Assembly: GCA_963674665.2 (NCBI GenBank)
Contig: CAXXPL010000004.1
Location: forward strand, 624,278-688,277
Source: G963674665 sp963674665
Lineage (GTDB): Bacteria > Desulfobacterota > Desulfovibrionia > Desulfovibrionales > Desulfovibrionaceae
Direction: 5' to 3'
Length of the DNA: 64,000 bases
Below, one piece after another: positions 8,946 to 20,645 of the stretch. Position 1 is the first letter of the stretch. Each line of letters starts with the position of its first letter. The position numbers and the translations under genes are program-made. The notes below the pieces were generated by a model that was given only the letters and a program-made list of their open reading frames with translations, was not told where the DNA came from and made no database searches.

Positions 8946-10661
8946 CTAGAAGGCCACGGAGAGATACTCCTCGTAGCTGGTCACGCCGAAGAGGACCTTT
9001 TCCCCGGCGTCCATGCCCAGGGTGCGGAGTTTTCCCGCCTCAACCATGTTCTTTTTGATGTCCTTGGCTGGGAGGCGTTTCTGGATCATGTCCTGGAGAT
9101 CGTAGTCCACATCCATGATCTCGAACACGCCCATACGCCCCTTGAAGCCGGAACCATCGCAACGCTCGCAGCCCCTGCCCTTGAAAAAGTGCACATCGCT
9201 GTCGGTGCTCAGCAGTTGCCGCGCGGCGGGGGGAGGTGCCTGATAGGCCTCCATGCAGTGGGGGCAGAGACGCCGGATAAGGCGCTGGGCCACCACCACC
9301 TGCAGGGTGGCGGATAACATGAAGGGATCCACACCCAGGTCCAGGAACCTGGCTATGGCGCCGGGCGCATCGTTGGTGTGCAGGGTCGAGAGCACCTTGT
9401 GCCCGGTCATTGCGCTCTTGATGGCGATCTCCGCGGTCTCGGAGTCGCGGATTTCGCCCACCATGATGACGTCCGGGTCTTGGCGCAGGATGGAGCGCAG
9501 GCCGCTGGCAAAGGTCATGCCCGCCTTGGTGTTGAGCTGTATCTGCGTCACCCCGTCCACCCGCGACTCCACGGGGTCCTCCAGAGTCACGATGTTGATG
9601 TCCGGGTTGTTGATGTGCGCCAGGATCGAGTAGAGCAGGGTGGTCTTGCCGCTGCCCGTGGGGCCGGTGGCCAGGATCATGCCGTGGGGTTTAAGGATGC
9701 CGCGCTCGATCTTCTTGCGCTCCGGGTCGCTCATGCCCAGGTCCTGCAGGGTGAGGCCGTGGCTGGTCTGCTCGTGAAGGCGTAGAACGATTTTTTCGCC
9801 GTAGATGGTGGGGATGGTGGAAGTGCGCACACTCACCTCCGTGTTCCTCACCTTGAAGGAGAACCGGCCGTCCTGGGGAATTCTGGTGACCGAGATGTCC
9901 AGGTTGGAGAGCAGCTTGATCCTGGAGATGAGGGGCAGGAAGTACTTCTTGGACGGGCCGGGTTGCTCCCGCAGTTCGCCGTCGATGCGGAAGCGCAGCA
10001 ACACCTCGTCGTGCTCCATGGAGAGGTGCACGTCGCTGGCCTTCTTGAGATAGGCCTGCATGAGGATGGTGTTGGCGATCTTGATGACAGGGGCGCCTTC
10101 GGCCATGCCTTGCAGTGCGTCGATGGAGTATGCCTCCTCCGCGTCGGCCTGCACCTCGGCCTCGACCTCCGAGTCCGGGTCCTCCACAATGTCATTGATG
10201 GAGTAATCCTCTTGGCCTGCGAACTCCCTGCCGTAAACCTGGCGGGAGAGCTGGCGCAGCTCCCGGTCCAGACACAGCACAGGCTCCACGTCCAACTCGG
10301 TGGCGCGGACAATGTCGTCTATGGCCGTGAGATTGGTCGGGTCGATCATGCCCACCCAGAGCAGGGTGCCTTTCTGGGACAGGGGCACCACCTGAAGCCT
10401 GTCCGCCAATTCATGGGGTACTATCCTGCCCAGGTTGTCGTCGGGTGTGAATTTTTTCGGGGAATACCGGTGCAGCTTGAGCTGTTCGCACACCGTGTCC
10501 GCGATGACCTCTTCAGTGACCCAACCCTTTTGGGCAATATACTGACCGATTTTTACCTTGTGGCGTACCTGCTCGGTGATGGCCTGGTTGAGTTGCTCCG
10601 GAGTCAGTAATCCCCTGTCCAGGAGCATTTCACCCAGGCGCTTTCGAGTGCGTCGTATCAT
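8946..10661 (-). CDS. PilB/GspE/MshE-type secretion ATPase
   Basis: A hexameric ATPase powering type IV pilus or type II secretion pseudopilus assembly. The N-terminal MshEN/GspE_N-like domain, residues about 1-150, starts with 'LGEMLLDRGLLTPEQL' and in many relatives binds c-di-GMP. An acidic linker near 165-185 follows. The ATPase core carries Walker A 'GPTGSGKTTL', an Asp box, Walker B 'VGEIRD' and a C-terminal four-cysteine zinc motif ('CPHC...CERC'). I place the start at ATG 10661, where GAGG is well spaced. An ATG at 10703 in the same frame lacks a ribosome site. PilD downstream fits the pathway, but pilins and PilC/GspF are not in the window. Confidence 0.9.
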   Translation of the reverse strand: MIRRTRKRLGEMLLDRGLLTPEQLNQAITEQVRHKVKIGQYIAQKGWVTEEVIADTVCEQLKLHRYSPKKFTPDDNLGRIVPHELADRLQVVPLSQKGTLLWVGMIDPTNLTAIDDIVRATELDVEPVLCLDRELRQLSRQVYGREFAGQEDYSINDIVEDPDSEVEAEVQADAEEAYSIDALQGMAEGAPVIKIANTILMQAYLKKASDVHLSMEHDEVLLRFRIDGELREQPGPSKKYFLPLISRIKLLSNLDISVTRIPQDGRFSFKVRNTEVSVRTSTIPTIYGEKIVLRLHEQTSHGLTLQDLGMSDPERKKIERGILKPHGMILATGPTGSGKTTLLYSILAHINNPDINIVTLEDPVESRVDGVTQIQLNTKAGMTFASGLRSILRQDPDVIMVGEIRDSETAEIAIKSAMTGHKVLSTLHTNDAPGAIARFLDLGVDPFMLSATLQVVVAQRLIRRLCPHCMEAYQAPPPAARQLLSTDSDVHFFKGRGCERCDGSGFKGRMGVFEIMDVDYDLQDMIQKRLPAKDIKKNMVEAGKLRTLGMDAGEKVLFGVTSYEEYLSVAF

Positions 10662-10871
10662 GACAGCCTCAATGGTTCGAGGCGATGGAGATAGCATCGT
10701 CATCTTTTTGTTATGTTCGAATCAATCTGCGTTCTGCAGTGTTGGTTTACCATTCAAGGCAAGGTCAAGAGACGATTTTTACGGTAACTGTGGTGTCTTC
10801 CAGACATGCCATAAATGCACACATTTTGAATCCATTTTCAATGATAATGACAAGAGAAAAATGAACCGGGA

Positions 10872-12458
10872 CTACATATCCAGGACAGCGCGGGCAAGAT
10901 TGGCCAGTTCCTGCGGCCTGAACGGCTTAGTCATATATACATCGGCTCCTGATTCCAAGCCCTTTTTTCTGTCGAATTCCTGTCCCTTGGCTGTAAGCAT
11001 AATGATGTACACGTCATTGAGGCCCAGATCGTTCTTGATGATGCGGCATACGTCGAAGCCGTTCATTTTGGGCATCATCACGTCCAGAAAAACGAGTTCG
11101 GGCCGTTTGTCCTTGACCAGTTGCAGCCCCTCCTCGCCGTCCACGGCAAAGAGCAGGGAGGCGCCGTCATCCTCCAGGGTTTCCAGGGAGCGCTCCAAAA
11201 GCATACGGATGTGCGGCTCGTCATCCACGATGAGGATGGTGGGGCCGGAACTTTCCACATCCACACGGCTTTCCCCGGCCTGCACCAACGCCACCGGGGC
11301 GGGAGCGCCGTTGCCTCCCCATTCCTGCCCGGTGAGCTTGTAATATGCTGATTCGCTCCACTGCAGGTTCCGCCTGTCCTTCACGTTTTTCGATGCCTCG
11401 AGCAGCCTGGACAGGGTCAGCACGGCTTTCCGGTTCTGCTTAAGCTTGCGATGCAGGGTGAACAGGTTGTACGCGATGGCGGGGTCCTCGGGGGTTATGC
11501 TGGCCCCGTGCTCGTAGAGCTCGAGGGCTTTGGCGGTGTTGCCCCTGGTCTTGTGCATGTCTCCCAGAGCCTTGAAGGGGTTCAGGGGTTTGAGCCCGGC
11601 TCTGGTCAACTCGCTGTGGAATTTTTCAGCATCCTGGAATCTTCCCGCGCGTACGTAGATGAGTGCCGCCTTGTTGCAGAAGTGCCTGGCCTTGCCCGTG
11701 TCGCGCAATCCCCGGTAGGCCAGGCCGAGCCCCTTGCAGGCCTCGGCGAAGTATGGTTTCAACTCCAGAGCCTGGGCAAAGGCCGTGGCCGCGTTGGCGA
11801 ACTGCCGGTTGCCCAGTGCATTACGCCCCTCCGCGTAGAGCTGTTTGGCCCGGGCCGTGGCTTCCGCGTTGGAAAGGGCATCAGGGCGGCGGGGTGTTGT
11901 TCCATTTCCCATGTGAGAAGGGGCTGTGCCGTTTCCCGCCGAGGGGAACGGTTCGAGTTTTTCAGAAACCTGGGCAGGGGGGCAGGTGCGGGGAGCGTCC
12001 GCGTTCCCACGCCCCCTTAATTTGACGACCTTGGTGGAGGCCAGAACCGCCTCCTCTATTTTTTCCGGCAGCAGGTGGGCGGGGATGGGCTTGGGGATAT
12101 AGCTCCTGGCGCCGAACTTGCTCGCTATGGCGATGAGTTCCTCGTCCATGCCCGGAATCATGATCATCAGCGGCAGGGACTCGAAGACCTTTTTCTGCTG
12201 CACTTCCTTGAGCAGGGAAAAGTCGTTGGCCGAGACGATGTTCCAGTTCAGCAGGGCCAGGTCGATCTCGTCATTCTGCAGGTTCTCCAGGACCGACTCC
12301 GGCGTCTCGGCGAACAGGGAAGGTTTGTGCCCACAGTACAGGAGCATGTTCGAAAGCACACGCTGGGTGACGGGGTTTTCCTCGGCCACCAGGATGCGGA
12401 GGTCCTTCAGTTCGGCCACGCTTTCGTCATGCTGGGATTCGTAGGGTAGGGTACTCAA
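10872..12458 (-). CDS. Response regulator with two receiver domains flanking a TPR region
   Basis: About 528 residues. The first receiver-like domain (about 20-140) is degenerate: the phospho-acceptor position reads 'LALLNWN', with no aspartate. A TPR array in the middle (about 200-370) provides protein contacts. The C-terminal receiver is intact, with 'VDDEP', acceptor Asp in 'VFLDVMMPKMNG', and Thr and Lys in 'MLTAKG' and 'TKPF'. There is no DNA-binding output domain, so it probably acts by protein interaction on the adjacent pilus or secretion ATPase. A TTG at 12458 has GGAG six bases upstream; a TTG at 12470 is the alternative. It follows the GAF gene almost without a gap. Confidence 0.8.
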   Translation of the reverse strand: MSTLPYESQHDESVAELKDLRILVAEENPVTQRVLSNMLLYCGHKPSLFAETPESVLENLQNDEIDLALLNWNIVSANDFSLLKEVQQKKVFESLPLMIMIPGMDEELIAIASKFGARSYIPKPIPAHLLPEKIEEAVLASTKVVKLRGRGNADAPRTCPPAQVSEKLEPFPSAGNGTAPSHMGNGTTPRRPDALSNAEATARAKQLYAEGRNALGNRQFANAATAFAQALELKPYFAEACKGLGLAYRGLRDTGKARHFCNKAALIYVRAGRFQDAEKFHSELTRAGLKPLNPFKALGDMHKTRGNTAKALELYEHGASITPEDPAIAYNLFTLHRKLKQNRKAVLTLSRLLEASKNVKDRRNLQWSESAYYKLTGQEWGGNGAPAPVALVQAGESRVDVESSGPTILIVDDEPHIRMLLERSLETLEDDGASLLFAVDGEEGLQLVKDKRPELVFLDVMMPKMNGFDVCRIIKNDLGLNDVYIIMLTAKGQEFDRKKGLESGADVYMTKPFRPQELANLARAVLDM

Positions 12459-12470
12459 GATTTTCTCCAA

Positions 12471-13289
12471 TTATTCTGACTGAGCCGGACCGCGCGGGGT
12501 TGCCGCCCGCGAAGTCGGTTTGCCCCGCCGGTGATTCTGCAGGGCCAGAGAGGTTTGGCCGGCAATGGATTGCAGGAGTTTGATATCCCGGGCCATGTAG
12601 GCCTCCGGGGAGTTGGTGCAGAGCAATAGCGCGCCCAGAGTCTCGTCCTCGGCCAGCAGAGGGGCGCAAAGAAATGAGGAGGCATCGGTCGGCCCTTTGG
12701 ATTCGAAGCGAAAGTCCTGGGCGGCGTCGTTGACTATGTCCCCCCGCGCCTGTTCGATGCAGTCCTGGACAAATCCCATGGCCTGCTCCAGACAGGGCGC
12801 CGCATTGTCCGGGGTGCCAAAGGCCTCGACGGCGTGTGGCGCCTCGTTGTCGCACTTGAGCAGGAAGACTCCGGAGTCGCATTGGAAAAGGCTTTGCAGC
12901 CAATCCATGACCTGCCCGGCCACGGCCTGCTCACCTTGTTCGGCCAGCAGGTTCCGGATCCTGGGGGTGATGTCGTAGAGCACGGCCAGTTCATTGTATT
13001 GCGTCAGCATCTCGTTGCTGAGGAGATTCTTTTCCTGCTCCATGGCGATGACGCAATTCAGTGCCGAGGCCGCCATGTTTACGGCCGGGACCGTGCCGAT
13101 GACCGCGCCGATACCTTCACCATCGAGGGAAACCAGGGGAACGCTCTCCTTGCCCGTGCCGGGGCCGAAGACGAGCCTGCCCGCGCCGTCCTTGACGGAG
13201 ACGGGGCTTGCGAAGGCGTCGGCAAGGTTTTGCAGCAACGTGGCGATGCGTTTTTTACCGACAATGCGTTTAATTCGTATGCGTTCCAT
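12471..13289 (-). CDS. GAF-domain signalling protein
   Basis: 272 residues. An N-terminal region (1-95) resembles the sensor part of a PocR/GAF-like fold. A GAF domain follows at about 100-250, with typical 'SSFLCAPLLAEDETLGALLLC' strands split by a loop. The protein ends in a short basic/proline tail. No output domain is present. It sits between a histidine kinase upstream and a TPR response regulator downstream on one strand with gaps of only a few bases, so it is probably part of that signalling cassette. The ligand is unknown. Confidence 0.75.
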   Translation of the reverse strand: MERIRIKRIVGKKRIATLLQNLADAFASPVSVKDGAGRLVFGPGTGKESVPLVSLDGEGIGAVIGTVPAVNMAASALNCVIAMEQEKNLLSNEMLTQYNELAVLYDITPRIRNLLAEQGEQAVAGQVMDWLQSLFQCDSGVFLLKCDNEAPHAVEAFGTPDNAAPCLEQAMGFVQDCIEQARGDIVNDAAQDFRFESKGPTDASSFLCAPLLAEDETLGALLLCTNSPEAYMARDIKLLQSIAGQTSLALQNHRRGKPTSRAATPRGPAQSE

Positions 13290-13306
13290 GTATCATCCCC
13301 GGGCGA

Positions 13307-15328
13307 TCAGGCCAGGAGCACGGCCCGCGCCCGTGCGAGCCCTTTTTCGAAGCGCAGTGTGCGCATGAAGTCGTGTCTGCCGGCGAACCGGGCGCCGGAG
13401 GCTATGATGGCCGGGGCTTCCTCTTCCGCCATGGTCATGCTTTCCTTGGGATCCATGGAACGCAGGACCTCGAAGCCGTTGCCCTTTAGCAGGGCGGCCA
13501 TGGAGTCCACAAGTCCCTTGTCGTCGTCCGCCACCAGAACCTTTCTGCTGTTGATCTTCGGAGTATCGGGCAGGGTGGAGGCGAGGAAGCGGAACTCCCA
13601 GAGCAGTGCCTCCCTTTTCACAGGCTTGATGAACAGCCTGTCCAGGGCCAGGGCAAAACCCTGGTCCGACTCTCCGCCCAGACACAGGCCCATGAGGGCC
13701 ACGTCCTGGGTGCGGCGCTGCTTTCGCAGGGCCTTGGCCATCTCCAGGCCGTGCCATTCGGCCGAATCCAGGTCGAACACAACGCCGGCCAGGGGTAGCC
13801 GCTTGGTCACCGAGAGGGCGTCGGCCATGGTGCCCGCCTCGTGTGGAGCCATGCCCATGGCCTCGCAGCGCTGGCTCAGGTAGTGGCGCACGCACTCCTG
13901 GCCGTAGGTGAGCAGAACGCCGGGGCGAGGTTCACCCGGCATGCTGGGGGTGCCGTTGCCCAGACCGAAGCGTTTCGCAAGGAGTTGGAAAAAGGTGTCG
14001 CCATTGGCGGCCACAAAGGCGGCTACGGCCTGGTGCTCGGTTTTTCTGATCACTGATTCGCTGGGCAGCCAGAACCAGAACTCGCTCCCCTCGCCCAGGG
14101 CGCTCTCCACGCCGATGGTGCCCTGGTGGTGCTCCACGATCTGCTTGCAGATGGGCAGGCCCAAGCCCGTACCCGAGGGTTTGTTGGTAAGGGTGTCGCC
14201 CACCTGCTTGAATTTTTCGAACACCTTGGGCCTGTCCTCGTCCTTGATACCCGTGCCGGTGTCTCGAACGCCGATGCGTACGCCGTTGCGATCCCGCGAG
14301 GCGATGCATGTGACGCTTCCCTGGTCCGTGAACTTCACGGCATTGGAGATGAGGTTGACCATGACCTGGATGAGGCGGTCGCTGTCCCCCACTATCCTGG
14401 GGAGATCGGGCTCGATTGTCACTATCTGCTGCAGGCGTTTTTTGCGGAACAGGGACGAGGTGGAGGCGAGGGCGCGGCGGACAACGTCCTCGATGTCCAG
14501 GGGGTCGGATTTCCAATCCACCTTCCCGGCCTCCATCTTGGCGATGTCCAGCACGTCGTTGATCAGGGTGGTGAGGCGCTCCCCTTCGTGAAAAATGATC
14601 TCGATATTCTTTTCCACGTTTCGCACAACGCGTTGAACTTTCGTGTCCTGACTTTGCAGATTTGGGAAAATTGATGTACGGAGATCGGCCTGGGTGATTT
14701 CAGCGAACCCCAGGACAGAGGTAAGAGGTGTGCGCAGTTCGTGGGAGACCATGGACAGGAAATCGGTCTTCAGCTGGTCCACTTCCCGCAGCTTGACATA
14801 GGCCTCGGAGAGTTCGCGGTTCATGGCCTCGGTCTTGAGCTGCGCGGACTTGAGCTGCTTGTTGATCTCCCGCATCTCCCTGGTGCGGCGGGCGTTGAGG
14901 CTGGCCAGGGTGGAGAGCATGGTTTCCACCGTGACGATGCCTTCGAGTTTGTTGTCGCCGGTGACGATGATGTGGTCGAACAGCTTGTCGCGTTCGCGTT
15001 TCATGGCCAGTTCGGCCATTGTGTCCACGGGCTGGGACGCGTCGGCCACCAGCGGGGAAGCGTCCATGACCTCGTGCACGGGCTTTTTGTGATACAGTGC
15101 CACGCCGTACTGCTGGCTGAGCACGCGGTCCAGGTGCAGGCTCATGATCAGGCCCAGGGGTTCGTTGTTGTTCACCACCACGACGGAGTTGATGGGATCC
15201 CTGGTGGATCCGAGCCTTCTTTTGACGTCCCGGACCAGCATCTCCGGGGCAACGGTAAAAGCCGGCTCCACCAGGTCCGAGAGAAGCACGGTCCGTTTGC
15301 GTTCATATGCTGTTTGCCAGTCCGGCAT
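13307..15328 (-). CDS. CBS-domain hybrid sensor histidine kinase
   Basis: About 673 residues. Two CBS repeats (about 15-140) probably bind an adenine nucleotide. A coiled coil leads to the HisKA helix 'SHELRTPLTSVLGF', where His is the phosphorylation site. The HATPase domain has 'NLISNAVKF', 'DTGTGI' and 'GTGLGL'. Two receiver-like domains follow; neither has a convincing complete acceptor site ('VVFDLDSAEW' and 'IIASGARF'), so they look pseudo. No membrane segment is visible, so it is cytoplasmic. ATG 15328 is used; an upstream TTG extension starting at 15373 is less likely. It heads a four-gene cluster ending in the pilus ATPase. Confidence 0.85.
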   Translation of the reverse strand: MPDWQTAYERKRTVLLSDLVEPAFTVAPEMLVRDVKRRLGSTRDPINSVVVVNNNEPLGLIMSLHLDRVLSQQYGVALYHKKPVHEVMDASPLVADASQPVDTMAELAMKRERDKLFDHIIVTGDNKLEGIVTVETMLSTLASLNARRTREMREINKQLKSAQLKTEAMNRELSEAYVKLREVDQLKTDFLSMVSHELRTPLTSVLGFAEITQADLRTSIFPNLQSQDTKVQRVVRNVEKNIEIIFHEGERLTTLINDVLDIAKMEAGKVDWKSDPLDIEDVVRRALASTSSLFRKKRLQQIVTIEPDLPRIVGDSDRLIQVMVNLISNAVKFTDQGSVTCIASRDRNGVRIGVRDTGTGIKDEDRPKVFEKFKQVGDTLTNKPSGTGLGLPICKQIVEHHQGTIGVESALGEGSEFWFWLPSESVIRKTEHQAVAAFVAANGDTFFQLLAKRFGLGNGTPSMPGEPRPGVLLTYGQECVRHYLSQRCEAMGMAPHEAGTMADALSVTKRLPLAGVVFDLDSAEWHGLEMAKALRKQRRTQDVALMGLCLGGESDQGFALALDRLFIKPVKREALLWEFRFLASTLPDTPKINSRKVLVADDDKGLVDSMAALLKGNGFEVLRSMDPKESMTMAEEEAPAIIASGARFAGRHDFMRTLRFEKGLARARAVLLA

Positions 15329-15771
15329 GCCGAATCTCTGCGTTGTCTGTTTGAAACACTTGCGGTATTGCAAATGCGGATATCGTCGGGAGCGTACCGA
15401 TCATGCGCTCACCAGCGGCTGTATCAAAGGGGGAATGCAGGAGCCTGCTACGCGTTCGTTTGTTCAGTTCTGTTCCTGGTGGCGGCTGCCTGTGTCCAAT
15501 GGACTTATCCCTCCGCTTTTTCCACTATTGTCTCAATCTCCGGAGTTCTGTTATCAAGAGTGTGTGAAATTCAGATGACATTTTCAAACCAGGGGCCGAA
15601 AAGCCTTGCGGGAAAAGTCTTCGCCACGCCCTTGTCAAGCGACGTCGTGACGTATATGCACGGCGGCGAACCTGTTGCGGTTTAAACGGGGCTTGCCCGT
15701 GGCCGTGCAGATGGCGTACACCTGCTACACCCGCCACAACGATCAAACCAAAGAAGAAGACGGTATCGCAC
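15329..15771. other. Intergenic region between divergent kinase and carB genes
   Basis: About 440 bases with no supportable gene. It must hold the promoters of both divergent units. A weak sigma70-like pair (TTGTCA at 15632 and TATATG at 15653) could serve carB but is not convincing. I see no riboswitch or attenuator I can name. Confidence 0.5.
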
Positions 15772-19041
<3,270 letters not shown>

Positions 19042-19053
19042 ATCGTGAACAAC

Positions 19054-19071
19054 GTGAAGCCGTACCTTCAC
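19054..19071 (+). terminator. Short hairpin after carB
   Basis: GTGAAG (19054-19059) and CTTCAC (19066-19071) pair perfectly around a six-base loop, 13 bases after the carB stop. There is no clear T-tract, so it may be a weak terminator or a processing site between carB and purF. Confidence 0.25.
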
Positions 19072-19151
19072 ATTTCCGCTTTCACGACCAATTCCTTCCC
19101 AGAGGCGGGGTCAGTGTTGCACCGGGCGGAGCATAACGAGGACTTGTTTTC

Positions 19152-20558
19152 ATGAAAAAAGAGTACTGCGGCCTTTTCGGTATCTACAATCATCCCGAGG
19201 CCGCCCGCATGGCCTATTTCGGTCTCTACGCCCAGCAGCACCGTGGTCAGGAGAGTGCCGGCATCGCCACCTGGGATGGGTCGAACATCCGCGAACAACG
19301 CGGTATGGGGCTGGTACCCGAGGTGTTCAATGAGCGGCACCTTGGCAAGGAGCTCAAGGGGCAGGTCGCGGTGGGGCACATTCGCTACTCCACCACGGGT
19401 GCGTCCCTGATCCGCAACGCCCAGCCCTTTCTTGTCCGCTTCGGCGGCATGCAGCTGGCCGTGGCGCACAACGGCAACCTGGTGAACACCCTGGAACTGC
19501 GGCAGGAACTGGAAGCGACCGGGTCAATCTTTCAGACCACCATCGACTCGGAGCTATTCATTCATCTGATTGCCAAGAACCTCAAAGACATGACTCTGGA
19601 AGAGGCCGTCATCGCGGCCTGCAACAAGGCCAAGGGCGCCTTCTCCCTGTTGATTCTCGCGGATAACAAACTCATCGCTGTGAAGGACCCCCATGGGTTC
19701 CGTCCCCTCGCTCTAGGGCGCGTTGGCGACTCCTATGTACTGGCCTCCGAGACCTGCGCCTTCGACCTTTTGGACGCGGAATACCTCAGGCCCCTCAACC
19801 CGGGGGAAATGCTGGTCATCGAGAACAACTGCGCCACGAGCTACAGCCTCAACATGCCGGTGCCCAGAAGGCAGTGCATTTTCGAGCTGATCTATTTTGC
19901 CAGACCAGACTCCATGGTTTTTGACGAATGCGTCTACGATTGCCGGAAAAAGATGGGCTTCGCCCTTGCCGACGAGGCTCCGGTGAAGGCGGACTTTGTC
20001 ATGCCTTTTCCGGACTCCGGGATATATTCGGCCATTGGCTATTCCCAGCGGTCCGGACTTCCTTTCGAGACCGCAATGATCCGCAACCACTATGTGGGGC
20101 GTACGTTCATTCAGCCCTCGCAGAGCATGCGCGACTTCGGCACCAGGGTGAAGATCAATCCGGTTCGAAAGATGATCAAGGATCGCAGCTTGTTGATCGT
20201 CGATGACTCCATCGTTCGTGGAACCACCATCCGTACAAGAGTCAAGAAGCTGCGGGAGCTCGGAGCCAGGGAGATACACATGCGGGTGAGTTGCCCCCCC
20301 ATCAGGTACCCCTGTTTTTTCGGCATAGACTTTTCGTCCAAGGGCGAGCTCATCGCCGCAAACAACTCGGTGGAGGAGATCGCCAGGTTCATCGGCCTGG
20401 ACAGCCTTCACTATCTGTCCATCGAGGGGCTGCTGGGATCGGTCAAATGCCCCGACGATTACTGCAAGGCGTGCTTTGACGGAAATTATCCCATCGAGCC
20501 CAACACCGGCCTGAACAAGATGTGCCTGGAAGATAACTCGGTGGCAGTGTCCTGGTAG
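19152..20558 (+). CDS. purF: Amidophosphoribosyltransferase
   Basis: 468 residues. It catalyses the first committed step of purine synthesis, PRPP plus glutamine to phosphoribosylamine. The catalytic cysteine is Cys6 of 'MKKEYCGLFGI', so a five-residue propeptide must be removed to expose it, as in the Bacillus-type enzyme. The class II glutaminase domain ('YAQQHRGQESAGI', 'HNGNLVN') is followed by the phosphoribosyltransferase domain with 'LLIVDDSIVRGTT'. Cysteines in 'CIFELIYF', 'CPDDYC' and 'ACFDG' match the 4Fe-4S-containing subtype. A strong terminator follows, and the group II intron starts immediately after that. Confidence 0.96.
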   Translation: MKKEYCGLFGIYNHPEAARMAYFGLYAQQHRGQESAGIATWDGSNIREQRGMGLVPEVFNERHLGKELKGQVAVGHIRYSTTGASLIRNAQPFLVRFGGMQLAVAHNGNLVNTLELRQELEATGSIFQTTIDSELFIHLIAKNLKDMTLEEAVIAACNKAKGAFSLLILADNKLIAVKDPHGFRPLALGRVGDSYVLASETCAFDLLDAEYLRPLNPGEMLVIENNCATSYSLNMPVPRRQCIFELIYFARPDSMVFDECVYDCRKKMGFALADEAPVKADFVMPFPDSGIYSAIGYSQRSGLPFETAMIRNHYVGRTFIQPSQSMRDFGTRVKINPVRKMIKDRSLLIVDDSIVRGTTIRTRVKKLRELGAREIHMRVSCPPIRYPCFFGIDFSSKGELIAANNSVEEIARFIGLDSLHYLSIEGLLGSVKCPDDYCKACFDGNYPIEPNTGLNKMCLEDNSVAVSW

Positions 20559-20605
20559 CGCCCATTCGACAAGGGGCAGGAATCTGGCCCTGGATGTGTG
20601 TATAA

Positions 20606-20642
20606 AAAATCCCGGCGGGTACATGATTCCCGCCGGGATTTT
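20606..20642 (+). terminator. purF Rho-independent terminator and intron target
   Basis: AAAATCCCGGCGGG (20606-20619) and CCCGCCGGGATTTT (20629-20642) form a perfect 14-bp stem with a nine-base loop, 47 bases after the purF stop. The group II intron's GTGTG 5' end begins four bases further on, which is the insertion preference described for group IIC introns. Confidence 0.9.
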
Positions 20643-20645
20643 CAT

